A stretch of 64,000 nt of DNA from Scortum barcoo (taxonomy: Eukaryota > Chordata > Actinopteri > Centrarchiformes > Terapontidae). The DNA is taken from assembly GCA_023238725.1 (NCBI GenBank), contig CM041533.1, positions 28,431,568-28,495,567 on the forward strand, given 5' to 3'. A program made the translations under genes and the position numbers. Shown here piece by piece: positions 36,880 to 46,085 of the stretch (its first letter is position 1; each line of letters starts with the position of its first letter). The notes beneath the pieces were generated by a model. The model saw nothing but the letters and a program-made list of their open reading frames with translations. It searched no databases and was not told the DNA's origin.

Positions 36880-37556
36880 TGTGGATTTTTTCAGGCAGAG
36901 CTGTAGACTAAGTCCAAGGGCCAGTTGGAGACAAAGTCTGGTCCTGCCTGGCTCTCCGCACCTTACTTTTTTCTCTAAGTCTTTTGCTCAAAAGATTTCT
37001 AAGTGTTTAAATCTTCTTCCGAGGAAAATGCAAAGTCCAAATAAGCACTGGAGTCCAGCAAAGTTAAGTCCAAAAGGCTTTATTCTTCAGCAAGAAGCAA
37101 AAAGCATGAGCTGTCCTGCAGAACAACTGAACTCTAACCTTCTGTGCATCTCCTTTTATATTGTGAGGTGTAGGTGTGTTTTAGACCAAGGGGCATGGCA
37201 AGACATGCCCCTTTCTCCCATCTTTCCATATTTTGGGAGTGGTTTTTATTGGTGTCTGGAATTACCCTTTTATGCATGAAGCCAATTTTAATGGAGTCTG
37301 ATTTATCTAACATGAGTGCATTTTGTTTCAAACATACATAGTTTCATTTTTAATGGAGTCAGAATTTCTATTGGTTGGTTTTTTAAAAAGTAAACATCAA
37401 AAAAGTAAACATCAATCTCGTACTTTCTTTGTGTAGTTAGTCACTAAGGATTTTACCATACATCAGTGTTAATAATCATAATGAGGCCTAGTAAGTAAAT
37501 AGCAGCCTTGCAAAACATACACACATAGACATAAGGCATTAAAAATTGACACCACA
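36880..37556 (-). mobile_element. solo LTR of an endogenous retrovirus-like element
   Basis: A 677-nt segment in minus orientation with TG...CA ends (minus strand opens TGTGGTGTC and closes AAAATCCACA). It is flanked by a direct 4-bp repeat ATGA (36876-36879 and 37557-37560). On the minus strand it has a TATA-like CAATATAAAAGG and, about 70 nt later, an AATAAA, the order expected of U3-R-U5. Removing it restores the LINE sequence TCTGATGACTCTG. A 4-bp duplication is typical of gammaretrovirus-like integrases. No internal region is present, as after LTR-LTR recombination. Confidence 0.85.
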
Positions 37557-38136
37557 ATGACTCTGCTGTTGTTGGCCTCATCACGGATGGGGACGACAGA
37601 GAGTACAGAGGACTTATTCAGGACTTTGCGGACTGGTGCCTGCGGAACAACCTTCCAGATTAATGCCAGTAAAACCAAGGAGCTGGTGGTGGATTTCCAC
37701 AGGCGTAGACACTCTCCGCCTGCACCGGTGAGCATCCAGGGAACGGACATCGACACTGTGAAGTCCTACAAGTACCTGGGTGTTCACCTAAATGACTGAT
37801 GAGTCTGGACTGGACACACAACACAGACGCCCTTGTCAAAAAGGCCAACAGCAGACTGTTCCTGCTCAGGAAGGCTGAGGTCTTTTGGAGTGCAGGGACC
37901 ACTCCTCAGGACCTTTTATGACTCTGTGGTGGCATCAGCCATCTTTTATGGAGATAGTCTGCTGGGCCAGCAGCATCACGGACAGGAGACAGGAGGAGAA
38001 TGGACAGACTGGTGAGGAGGGCCAGCTCTGTCCTGGGATGCCCCCTGGACTCAGTGGAGGTGGTGGGAAAACGGGAGGATGATGGCTAAGCCGTCATCCA
38101 TCTTGCTGTTAAACAACACGTCCCACCCTCTACAAT
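37557..38136 (+). mobile_element. CR1/L2/Rex1-type LINE, middle segment
   Basis: Continuation of the LINE after the solo LTR: TEDLFRTL, NNLQINASKTKELVVDF, then KSYKYLGVHLND, a stop, and frameshifted RLRSFGVQGPLLRTFYDSVV and SSILLLNNTSHPL. The coding remnants stop near 38136 within the conserved NTSHPL block, where Gmr1-like sequence begins. The matching 3' tail of such a LINE reappears at 45942, on the far side of the Gmr1-like LTR. Confidence 0.8.
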
Positions 38137-38142
38137 CTACAA

Positions 38143-38581
38143 AAAAACAAGGTCGCCAAAAACTTTCCAGCGCAATCAGGCCGCGATGGCAAATCGCATC
38201 GCGAGTGTCTTTATTGTCACGAACCTGGTCATCTCATCGCAGTCTGTCCGGCATTAAAACAAAAACAACAATGTAAAGGTAAAAATCCCTCAGCCATGGG
38301 GCTCATTCAAGCTGAGCCAGCTGTTAGTCAGCATGAGGCTGTGACTGAGCCACCAATAGGCGAAATTGACGCGGATTTTAAGCCGTTCATCTCGCAGGGT
38401 TTTTTATCACTGACTGACAGTGAGTTGGACAGAGTGCCGATCACCATCTTAAGAGACACTGGCGCTAAACACTCTGTGGCTCGGCGTGGAGTTGTGCCGT
38501 TTTCTCAAACAACATACTGTGGTTCGGACTTGCTTGTGTGGGGAATAAAACTGAGTGTTTTGCGCATCCCGCTTCATACGG
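38143..38581 (+). pseudogene. Gmr1-like gag zinc knuckle and protease (first part)
   Basis: An open frame contains CLYCHEPGHLIAVC at 38206-38247, a perfect CX2CX4HX4C retroviral-type zinc knuckle for RNA binding. About 75 residues later comes the aspartic protease active site LRDTGAKHS (near 38450). The frame runs up to VLRIPLHT and is cut at 38581 by the endogenous retrovirus; the rest of the protease resumes at 42047 in a compatible frame. The N-terminal gag domains are missing. Confidence 0.85.
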
Positions 38582-39278
38582 TGTAACTGTGAAAAGTACG
38601 AAGGTCACAGACCATGTGTTGATAACGCATATGGATAAATAGCACAACGTACATAAGAAGAAGTCGAGCACAAAGGTATACCTTCCCTCATGGGAAAGAT
38701 ATATGCTTCACAGCTGAAACCTTAAGATGGTCATAGAAGCAGCAAGACTGAAATACTGAAATACTTTGTGTACCTTAAGCAAGGCTCAGCTATACCTTCC
38801 CTGACATGGGAAAGATATATGCTTCACAGCTGAAACCTTAAGATGGTCATAGAAGCAGGGAGACTGAAATACTTTGTGTATTGTAAGCACAAGGCAAAGG
38901 TATATACCTTCCCTGACATGGAAGAAAGTATATATGCTTCACAGCTGAAACCTTAAATGGTCATGATAGTTCAGCAGGGTGAGACTGAAATACTTTGTGT
39001 ATTGTAAGCACAAAGGCAAAGGTATATAAGATCAAGGATGTGTCCAATATCCAATGTATCATGTTCGTCTTCAGTCTTCAGACTGGGGTGCATCATGGAT
39101 GTTCACCGGTCTTCCAGTCTTCGGGCTGGAGTGCATCATTGATGTTCACTGGTCTCCGGACTATAAACATCATTTTGCTGTGAATAAACTTTGGCCTGTG
39201 TTAAACTCTGCAACGATTGGCTCATCTCTTTATCTCAACGAAGCTCATTACAAGACGCAAGTCCCCCAAACAATAACA
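38582..39278 (+). repeat. ERV 5' LTR
   Basis: 697 nt with TG...CA ends. Three tandem copies of a unit of about 112 nt lie in the upstream part (starting 38677, 38791, 38903; each TATACCTTCCCT...). They precede a TATA-like GGTATATAAG at 39021 and AATAAA at 39183, so they sit where U3 enhancers are expected. A smaller duplication (CTTCGGGCTGGAGTGCATCAT-like, shared phrase GTGCATCAT) lies between TATA and AATAAA. Confidence 0.9.
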
Positions 39279-39937
39279 ATGGCGTCACGAACAGGATCTA
39301 ATAAGGTAAGCAGAATTTTATATCTTAATAGATGTGAAATTTTTTTCTGCTTACCATACTACTAGAATAAAAGAACCAGTGGGGAATTGTGATGAAGTTT
39401 CTTGGAATAGAGAGCTAAAATTGTAATAGTAATAATATTTATTAAAATTTTCATAGTAATAGTAAGCTCTAATGTTAAATCAAACATCATGCATAATAGT
39501 GCGCACTAATAATTAAATAATTAAATAATTAAAGGGTATGGAGGCCGATTACGGTAGACGGCTCACGAAGAAAAGCCTGATAGTCTACAATTGTTGATGA
39601 GACAAAAGAGAATTTTATGACTAAAGAGAAATAATTGCTGCTGCTGGATCAGTCAGAAAAGTATTGATGAAGTGTGGCCTGAGAGCCTGATGATGTTTGC
39701 CGGCTGATGTGTTTGCCTCCTGTTAAAGTGTATAACAATTCGGAATAAAGCACATGTTTGATAAATAACATCAAGAGCTTACTTCAAATTGGACAATACA
39801 AATTAATATTTTAATTTATATTGCTCAGTTTAACGCACGCATGCATGTAAGTGTGATTAAAGATCTATATATCTACTGATAATAGTGTTACAATCTGATT
39901 AGCTATACTTAAAAGTAATAAACAAACAAAACAAATT
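39279..39937 (+). other. ERV leader with primer-binding-site-like sequence
   Basis: TGGCGTCACGAACAGG starts at 39280, one base after the LTR; TGG at this place is the usual complement of a tRNA CCA end. I did not assign the tRNA. A GTAAGC at 39305 could be the major splice donor. The rest is AT-rich and non-coding up to the gag start. Confidence 0.6.
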
Positions 39938-40811
39938 ATGGGCTCCAAAGTTAGTAAACCAATACCACCAATAGCTCCACATATCAAAATAAGATCAGAA
40001 CAAGACTTACCTAAAAAAGAGCGGAAAGCTATAAAGGAATTATATAAAACAAATCCGCATCTAAAACAGATTCCTAATAAACCTGTAAGCCAGTTAACAC
40101 CGAGAGAATGGATCTTAAGTAAAATAGGGAGCTATTATTGTGATTGTGATCCATGGCTTGCATTAGTAAACTCATGGAGCGATAATAGATTTCCTTTACA
40201 AGGTAGCTTTGACAAATCTAAATTAAATATAGTCAGAGTATTTTTAAATGGGTCAGCTGTTGCAAACCCGGACTGGGATAAAAATTACATGCAGGCAGGA
40301 CGTTTTTGATGCATGGGAAACAATGGCAAAACAATGGCCAGCGAATATAGAAAAGGAAAAGAAAAAAAAAAAATTTAAAAAGATACCTTTCATGACCTCA
40401 GATACTATAAAGTCTGAACAAGAAAAGACTGAAATTGCAACAGCTAAAAATAAACTATACCCAACGCTGCCTAAAGATCCACTTGCTTACGAATCTGATG
40501 ATGATATCGATTGGTTAATAGCTTGTTCTGAACCAAAACATGACAAATTGGTACAAGACTTGTTGTCTGCTATGATGTTACCTGAACGCATAGCGATAGT
40601 AAAATGCTCAGCACGTTCAAAGGACAGTTCAACTGTAGCTATAGGCAACAACTTAGCTGACAAATATGCTAAAGAGGCAGCCCTGAATGGCTCTCATCCA
40701 CCCTGGATGAATAATCTTATAAACGCTGTACAAATTTCTGAGCCACCTTTTACTGTTGATGGTCTGATTAATTTTCAGAAACAGGCACCAGAGGTAGAAA
40801 CGAGATCATGA
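39938..40811 (+). pseudogene. ERV gag start fused to RNase H end
   Basis: The first frame (39938-40309) opens MGSKVSK, with a glycine at position 2 as in myristoylated retroviral matrix proteins. It includes REWILSKIGSYYCDCDPW and ends with a stop after a frameshift at about 40290. The second frame continues (VFDAWETMAKQWPANIEKE), passes an acidic stretch, and near 40545 changes to a C-terminal RNase H-like block (LLSAMMLPERIAIVKCSAR, GNNLADKYAKEAAL). The join means the rest of gag, protease and RT were deleted. It stops at 40809. Described only; no function is expected. Confidence 0.8.
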
Positions 40812-40849
40812 CGGAAAAGAGGATGCTACCGGGACAAGGATAATCTGTG

Positions 40850-41118
40850 GAAATTTACAGATAAGCATTGCTATTAATAATTTAAGGGAAATCCAGGAAG
40901 GAATAGTATCCATCAATCAAAATGCTAAAAAGTCTGGAGGTTATGCTAATATGAAACCTTGGGAAAATGTCCTTAGATTTTTTGGAGGACAACCCATCAT
41001 TGCATGGATTGTGAGTATTCTGGTACCAGTTTTTGGAATCATCTTGATTGTAGTCGTAATGATGTTGCTTTCCAATTTTTCGTGCATTGATTGTAAAATC
41101 TCTTCATTCAGTCTCTAA
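40850..41118 (+). pseudogene. ERV envelope transmembrane subunit, C-terminal end
   Basis: A frame contains INNLREIQEGIVSINQNAK, a hydrophobic segment of about 25 residues (from IIAWIVSIL to VVVMMLL, about 40996-41070) and a short Cys-containing tail (FSCIDCK) ending at TAA 41116-41118. This resembles the membrane-spanning end of a retroviral TM protein. The surface subunit, fusion peptide and immunosuppressive-type region are not present. It follows the RNase H piece after another deletion. Confidence 0.75.
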
Positions 41119-41486
41119 TATGACAGCTATTCAGAATCCAGTAGAGGATGTCACCATGTATGCCCCATACGAAGACAGTGACTCTTCGGATGAATCCAGC
41201 CTTCAGGAATCCTGTGGGAAGGACAGGAGTGATTGCCTTGATACTTCAGACATCTGATCTCGTCCAAAGGAACTGCGGAAGTCTAATGAAGCGGGGACGG
41301 TCAACAAATAGGTGTCGCCGTCGACGGAATTAGTGAAGAGTGAAGAACGCAGGCCAGGTTAGACGAAGATCGGGAGCCTGAAAGGAATCCTCCGCCTAGA
41401 ACACCCGACTGGACGATGAATATAAAGACTAAATTGAGTGACGCATGAGGACATTTACGAAAAAAAAAAAAAAAAAAAAGATGAGT
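41119..41486 (+). other. ERV 3' untranslated segment with A tract
   Basis: No open frame. It ends in a run of 20 A residues (41460-41479) and AGATGAGT immediately before the 3' LTR, in the place of the polypurine tract. Confidence 0.6.
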
Positions 41487-42041
41487 TGTAACTGTGAAAA
41501 GTACGAAGGTCACACAGACCATGTGGATAAATAGCACTGGTAAGCACAACGTACATAAGAAGAAGTCGAGCACAAGGCTCAGCAGTATACCTTCCCTGAC
41601 TGACATGGGAAAGATATATGCTTCACAGCTGAAACCTTAAGATGGTCATAGAAGCAGCAAGACTGAAATACTTTGTGTATTAAGCAAGGCTCAGCTATAC
41701 CTTCCCTGACATGGGAAAGATATATGCTTCACAGCTGAAACCTTAAGATGGTCATAGAAGCAGGGAGACTGAAATACTTTGTGTATTGTAAGCACAAGGC
41801 AAAGGTATATAAGACAAGGATGTTCAGTCCAATATATGTTCGCCAGTCTTCGGACTGGGGTGCATCATGGATGTTCACCAGTCTTCGGGCTGGAGTGCAT
41901 CATTGATGTCCACTGGTCTCCGGACTATGAACATCATTTTGCTGTGAATAAACTTTGGCCGTGTTAAACTCTGCAACGATTGGCTCATCTCTTTATCTCA
42001 ACGAAGCTCATCACAAGACGCAAGTCCCCCAAACAATAACA
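41487..42041 (+). repeat. ERV 3' LTR
   Basis: 555 nt, same ends as the 5' LTR. It has only two copies of the roughly 112-nt tandem unit (starting 41586 and 41696) against three in the 5' LTR. TATA-like GGTATATAAG at 41804 and AATAAA at 41947. It is followed directly by TACGG and the resumed Gmr1-like protease frame. Confidence 0.9.
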
Positions 42042-42046
42042 TACGG

Positions 42047-42957
42047 TGACGCTCTCCTCTGCCTTCGTGTATGGCCCGGTGAGAGTGGGGGTGCGTGATC
42101 AGCTACCTGTCGCGGGGGTTGATTTAATTTTGGGGAATGATTTGGCAGGAGTAAAAGTGTTTCCATCTACTCCAGAGGTCACTGAAAAACCTGCTGTTGA
42201 TGTTGCTCCCACTGCGCCCGACTCGCCGCCCGTTTTTCCAGCGTGCGTCGTGACGCGTGCCCAGGCTTGTAAACTTGCTGATGTAGTGGATCTCGGTGAT
42301 TCCTTTTTGAATACATCTGGTGATGTGAGCCCCTCTCACTCTGAAACAAAATATGTCCCGATGACTGCTGATGTGATACCGGATGAGAGGAATCTGTGTT
42401 TGGCAGTGGACAAAGATCAGCTTATTAGGGCTCAGCAAGCTGACAGTACATTAGATAAATGTAGATCTGCTGCCAAGGAAGGTAGTGTTACTTCTTCTGT
42501 GACTTACCTGTTTGATGATGGGGTGTTGTTGCGCAAATGGTGTCCAGGGTCTGATTTGGAGTGTGATGTGGTTGCTCAGGTGGTCGTGCCGAAGGAGTTT
42601 TGTCTCCAGGTGTTAAGCTTAGCCCACGACCACGGGGTGGTCATGGGCTATCATTTGGGGATAAGAAAAACATACAACCGGATCCTCCGATATTTCTTTT
42701 GGCCAGGACTTAAATCTGAGGTAGTGAAATTCTGCCGCTCCTGTCACACTTGCCAAATCACGGGAAAACCAAACCAGATTATTCCTCCGGCTCCGTTGCA
42801 TCCCATCCCAGTAATCAGTGAGCCATTTGAACATATTATCTTGGACTGTGTCGGGCCCTTGCCAAAAACCAAAGCGGGGCACCAGTATCTGCTCACCATG
42901 ATGTGCGCCGCCACGCGTTTCCCTGAGGCCGTCCCCGTTGCGCACATTACGGGCTAA
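42047..42957 (+). pseudogene. Gmr1-like protease end, linker and integrase N-terminal half
   Basis: The frame resumes with TLSSAFVYGPVRVGVRD and GVDLILGNDLAG, the late protease block, followed by a variable linker. The integrase begins with a zinc-binding HHCC region: HDHGVVMGYHLG, RILRYFFWPGLK and FCRSCHTCQ. The first catalytic Asp is in HIILDCVGPLP, followed by YLLTMMCAATRFPEAV. The frame stops at 42955, right after HITG, because of a frameshift. This integrase lies before the reverse transcriptase in the element. Confidence 0.88.
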
Positions 42958-43853
42958 AGCGGTGGTGGTGAAGGTTTTTGGTTAAATTCTTTTCCACGTT
43001 TGGATTGCCGAAACGCATCCAGATGGACCAAGGATCTAACTTTATGTCCAAGATTTTTGCGCAGGTAATGTCGGAGCTGGCTGTTAAACATCAGGTCTCC
43101 AGCGCGTATCATCCAGAGAGAGCAAGGGCGCGCTGGAGAGGTTTCACCAGACGCTGAAGTCCATGCTTCCGTAAGTTTTGTGTTGAATCGAACAGGGAGT
43201 GGGATGAGGGGCTGCCACTACTCCTGTTCGCCATTCGTGAAACCACTCAGGAGTCCTTGGGGTTTAGTCCAGCTGAGTTGGTGTTTGGACACACGGTGCG
43301 CGGCCCGCTGCACTTGTTGCAGGAGAGCTGGCTCACAAAAACACACAGCCCCGCGCACAACATTTTAGACTATGTGAGCTCATTCAGGGAGAGGTTGCAC
43401 ACTGCCTGTGAGCTGGCCCGCAGTTCCCTCTCTGTGGCCCAATCTGAAATGAAAAACAGGTACGATAAGAAAGCGCTCAGACGCGCCTTCCAGCCAGGGG
43501 AGCGCGTGTTAATATTGTTACCTGTTGTGGGGTCCAGTTTTGAGGCAAAGTTCTGTGGTCCATACGAAGTCGAGCGTAAATTGAGTGAGACGGACTATTT
43601 GATTAAAACCCCTGACAGGAAAAAGAAGTCCCGTGTGTGTCACATCAATATGTTGAAACGGTATCATGCCCGTGATAATTCTGGTAGTCTGCCTGTGAGT
43701 CCGGTGCCAGGTGTTGCTCCTGTGGTGACTGTGGTGTCCCAGTCATACCGTCCCGTGGAGGACGGGTTACATGAACAGTCCACTTTGGTTCTGTGTGCGC
43801 GCCTGGAAAACTCTAAAATTCTTAAGTATCTAGAGAGACGTGGATTTAATTGA
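42958..43853 (+). pseudogene. Gmr1-like integrase core end and C-terminal domain
   Basis: After the frameshift, RIQMDQGSNFMSKIF carries the second catalytic Asp (near 43024) and the Glu block LERFHQTLK follows in another frame near 43135. From about 43170 a good frame reads REWDEGLPLLLFAIRETTQE, FSPAELVFGH, MKNRYDKKALRRAFQPGERV and CGPYEVERKL, with KSRVCHINMLKRYH: the GPY/F module of the integrase C-terminus. It ends at TGA 43851-43853, slightly overlapping the RT frame. At least three frameshifts make it inactive. Confidence 0.85.
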
Positions 43854-44540
43854 GCCCGCAAAAAGTGACATTTGTAGGCTGATTCATTGCCACTTATCAC
43901 TTTTTGGTGACAAACCCACACAAACTAGGGTGCTGGTGCATGATGTGGATGTGGGTGATGAGCGGCCCATCAAGCAGCACGCTTACCGCGTTAACCCAGT
44001 GAAGCGGGCTATCATGAAGCAGGAGGTTGAGTACCTTCTAGAAAATGGCTTTGCTGTGCCAAGCTCCAGTCCGTGGAGCTCGCCCTGTCTCCTGGTCCCC
44101 AAGTCTGACCAAACCCACCGTTTCTGTACTGATTACCGCAAAGTGAATGCCATTACAAAGCCAGACTCATTTCCACTTCCACGTATGGATGACTGTGTTG
44201 ATCGGGTCGGATCGGCCAAGTTTGTAACAAAGCTAGACCTATTAAAAGGCTACTGGCAGGTGCCGCTGTCACCATGTGCTTCTGAGGTCTCAGCTTTTGT
44301 GACTCCTGATCACTTCCTCCAATATACAGTCATGCCATTTGGTTTAAGGAATGCCCCTGCCACCTTCCAAAGGCTGATGAACACGGTGCTCTCTAGTGTC
44401 CGAAACTGTGAGGCATATCTAGATGACATCGTCTGTTATTCATCCACCTGGTCTGAGCATCTAGACACCTTGCAGGAGGTTTTCAGTCGCTTGGAGGGGG
44501 CCTCCTTAACGTTGACCACGTTGTCTGGCCAAATGTGAGT
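43840..44540 (+). pseudogene. Gmr1-like reverse transcriptase
   Basis: RT motifs in order: HAYRVNPVKRAIMKQEV, WSSPCLLVPKSD, RFCTDYRKVNAITKPDSFPL, KLDLLKGYWQVPL, MPFGLRNAPATFQRLMN and the catalytic box AYLDDIVCYS with both Asp residues. The frame breaks near 44515, where the expected LTLNLAKCEFGKA is disturbed by a small insertion; LAKCEFGKA follows in the next frame. Fingers, palm and catalytic triad are otherwise complete. The RT directly follows the integrase, the reverse of ordinary gypsy order. Confidence 0.9.
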
Positions 44541-45232
44541 TCGGGAAAGCGATAGTCACTTACTTGGTTAAACAAGTAGGGCAGGGACAGGTGCGTCTCG
44601 TGTCGGCTAAGGTGCAGGCCATTCTGGATTTCCCTGTGCCAGAAACGCGGCGGCAGCTCCGCCGGTTTCTGGGGATGTGTGGCTATTACCGGGGGTTTTG
44701 TAAAGATTTTGCGGGTGTGGTTGCGCCCCTCACTAGCTTGGTGAGCCCCACCAGAGAGTTTGTTTGGACTGCGGAATGTCAGGACTCTTTCCAATCCGCT
44801 AAAGCTCTTCTGTGCAGTGCGCCTGTGCTGGCTGCACCTGATTTTGTGCGTCCCTTTAAGGTGGAGGTGGATGCGAGCGCTTATGGCGCAGGTGCAGTTC
44901 TTCTACAGGAAGATGATGATGGCATTGATCACCCAGTGTGCTACTTCTCAAAAAAATTCAACAAACATCAGGTGAATTATAGCACCATTGAGAAGGAAGC
45001 CCTGGCATTGCTGTTATCCCTACAGCACTTCGAAGTTTATGTTGGCTCAAGTTCCATCCCGGTCCTTGTGTTTTCCGACCATAACCCACTGGTGTTTCTG
45101 TCCCGCATGCGCAATCATAATCAGCGCCTGATGCGCTGGTCATTGCTGCTGCAGGACTTTAACCTGGAGATCCGTCACATAAAAGGAACTCAGAACGTGG
45201 TGGCGGATGCATTGTCTCATGCAGGGTCCTGA
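44520..45232 (+). pseudogene. Gmr1-like RT thumb and RNase H
   Basis: One frame covers LAKCEFGKAIVTYL, the thumb/connection (RRQLRRFLGMCGYYRGFCKDF) and a Ty3-type RNase H. Its acidic residues are in place: VEVDASAYGAGAVLLQED, STIEKEALALLLSLQHF, VFSDHNPLVFL and NVVADALSHA. It ends at TGA 45230-45232 with nothing downstream but the tail and LTR, so RNase H is the last pol domain. This part is intact on its own. Confidence 0.9.
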
Positions 45233-45270
45233 TATCAACATTTCTTTTGATGGATGAAATGTTTGATCTT

Positions 45271-45941
45271 AGGTGGAGGGGTGTTATGACCCGGGGTCAT
45301 AAGGTTATGTTCTTTTCAGTGTTGTGTCTGTATCTTCCCCAGTGTGTGTTGTCTCTCCCTGCCTGAGGGAGGTGCTATTTCTTTGTCCTTCTCCTCCTTC
45401 CCTCTTGTGTTCTGTGTAGGTGGTGGCTGGTGATTGGACGGAGGATCAGCGGGACCAGATTTAAAATGGGACCCACCCATGCCGGCCTGGGTGGCTCCCT
45501 TTCATTCACCCTACTCCCAACCAGACTGTGGTGTACTGTGCTGTGTGCCTTCAATTCCAACTGTTGTGTGTGTGGTGCTGCGCGTGTGCAGTGAGACCAC
45601 CTTTTGAGTTTTGTTATTTGTTTGATGCAGTCCGGGTTTTTTTGTAGGGGGGAGAAGCTATTTTATTTCCTTAAGTTTTCTCTTGTTTATGTTCAGGGAG
45701 GCAGGTAAGATACCTGTGTTTTATTTTCTTATTCAAGTAGGTAAGTTAGTGGATTTTTGTTTCTAAATGGTTTTGTTTGTTGTTTTGGCCGTGCTCCCCC
45801 CGACGCCTATAACCCAGTTTTCTTTTTGTAAATAAATTTGTTGGACTGCAAAATTATCCTCTGGTCATCCTTGGGAGAGCAAAGAGAGGGAGTCACACCC
45901 TTTATGTTGTGCCCCAGATTCCCCTAGGCTGGGGCGTAACA
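45271..45941 (+). repeat. Gmr1-like polypurine tract and 3' LTR
   Basis: AGGTGGAGGGG (45271) is a good polypurine tract. The LTR runs from TGTTATGACCCGGGGTCATA (45282) to GGGCGTAACA (45941), 660 nt, with TG...CA ends and AATAAA at 45831. A small palindrome TTATGACCCGGGGTCATAA lies at its start. No 5' LTR copy exists in the window, so the duplication could not be tested. Confidence 0.85.
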
Positions 45942-46085
45942 ATATCTTATTTTCTTATTTTTTTATTTTACCCTATGTCTTGCATTTCCTACAATTTATT
46001 ATTTTCCATTTTTCTCACTGCTGTTACACTGTGAATTTCCCCTGCTGTGGGACTAATAAAGGAAATCTGAATCTGAATCTGAATC
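45942..46085 (+). mobile_element. CR1/L2/Rex1-type LINE, 3' tail
   Basis: It contains CCCCTGCTGTGGGACTAATA and a terminal (GAATCT)3-like repeat, the tail type also seen at 6288-6830 (-) and 30365-30545 (-). It begins immediately at the Gmr1-like LTR end and is in the same orientation as the LINE cut at 38136, so it is most simply the rest of that LINE. Confidence 0.8.

Larger units (their letters stand above)
38582..42041 (+). mobile_element. internally deleted endogenous retrovirus
   Basis: A 3460-nt provirus with two LTRs (697 and 555 nt), both starting TGTAACTGTGAAAAG and ending AACAATAACA. It is flanked by the direct repeat TACGG (38577-38581 and 42042-42046), the hallmark of integration. 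The interior has a primer-binding-site-like TGGCGTCACGAAC right after the left LTR, a gag start, a piece of RNase H and the end of an envelope transmembrane protein. Protease, RT, most of integrase and the envelope surface part are absent, so the copy is defective. MLV-like RNase H wording suggests a gamma/epsilon-related class. Confidence 0.9.
38137..45941 (+). mobile_element. Gmr1-like Ty3/gypsy retrotransposon, 5'-truncated and interrupted
   Basis: Domains in order on the plus strand: gag zinc knuckle, protease, integrase zinc finger and core, integrase C-terminal region, reverse transcriptase, RNase H, polypurine tract, 3' LTR. The placement of integrase ahead of RT-RNase H is the feature that defines Gmr1-like elements (first described in cod), unlike ordinary gypsy. 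The 5' LTR and most of gag are absent; sequence starts just before the zinc knuckle. A separate endogenous retrovirus (38582-42041) is inserted in the protease region. Frameshifts separate integrase, RT and RNase H portions. Confidence 0.85.
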
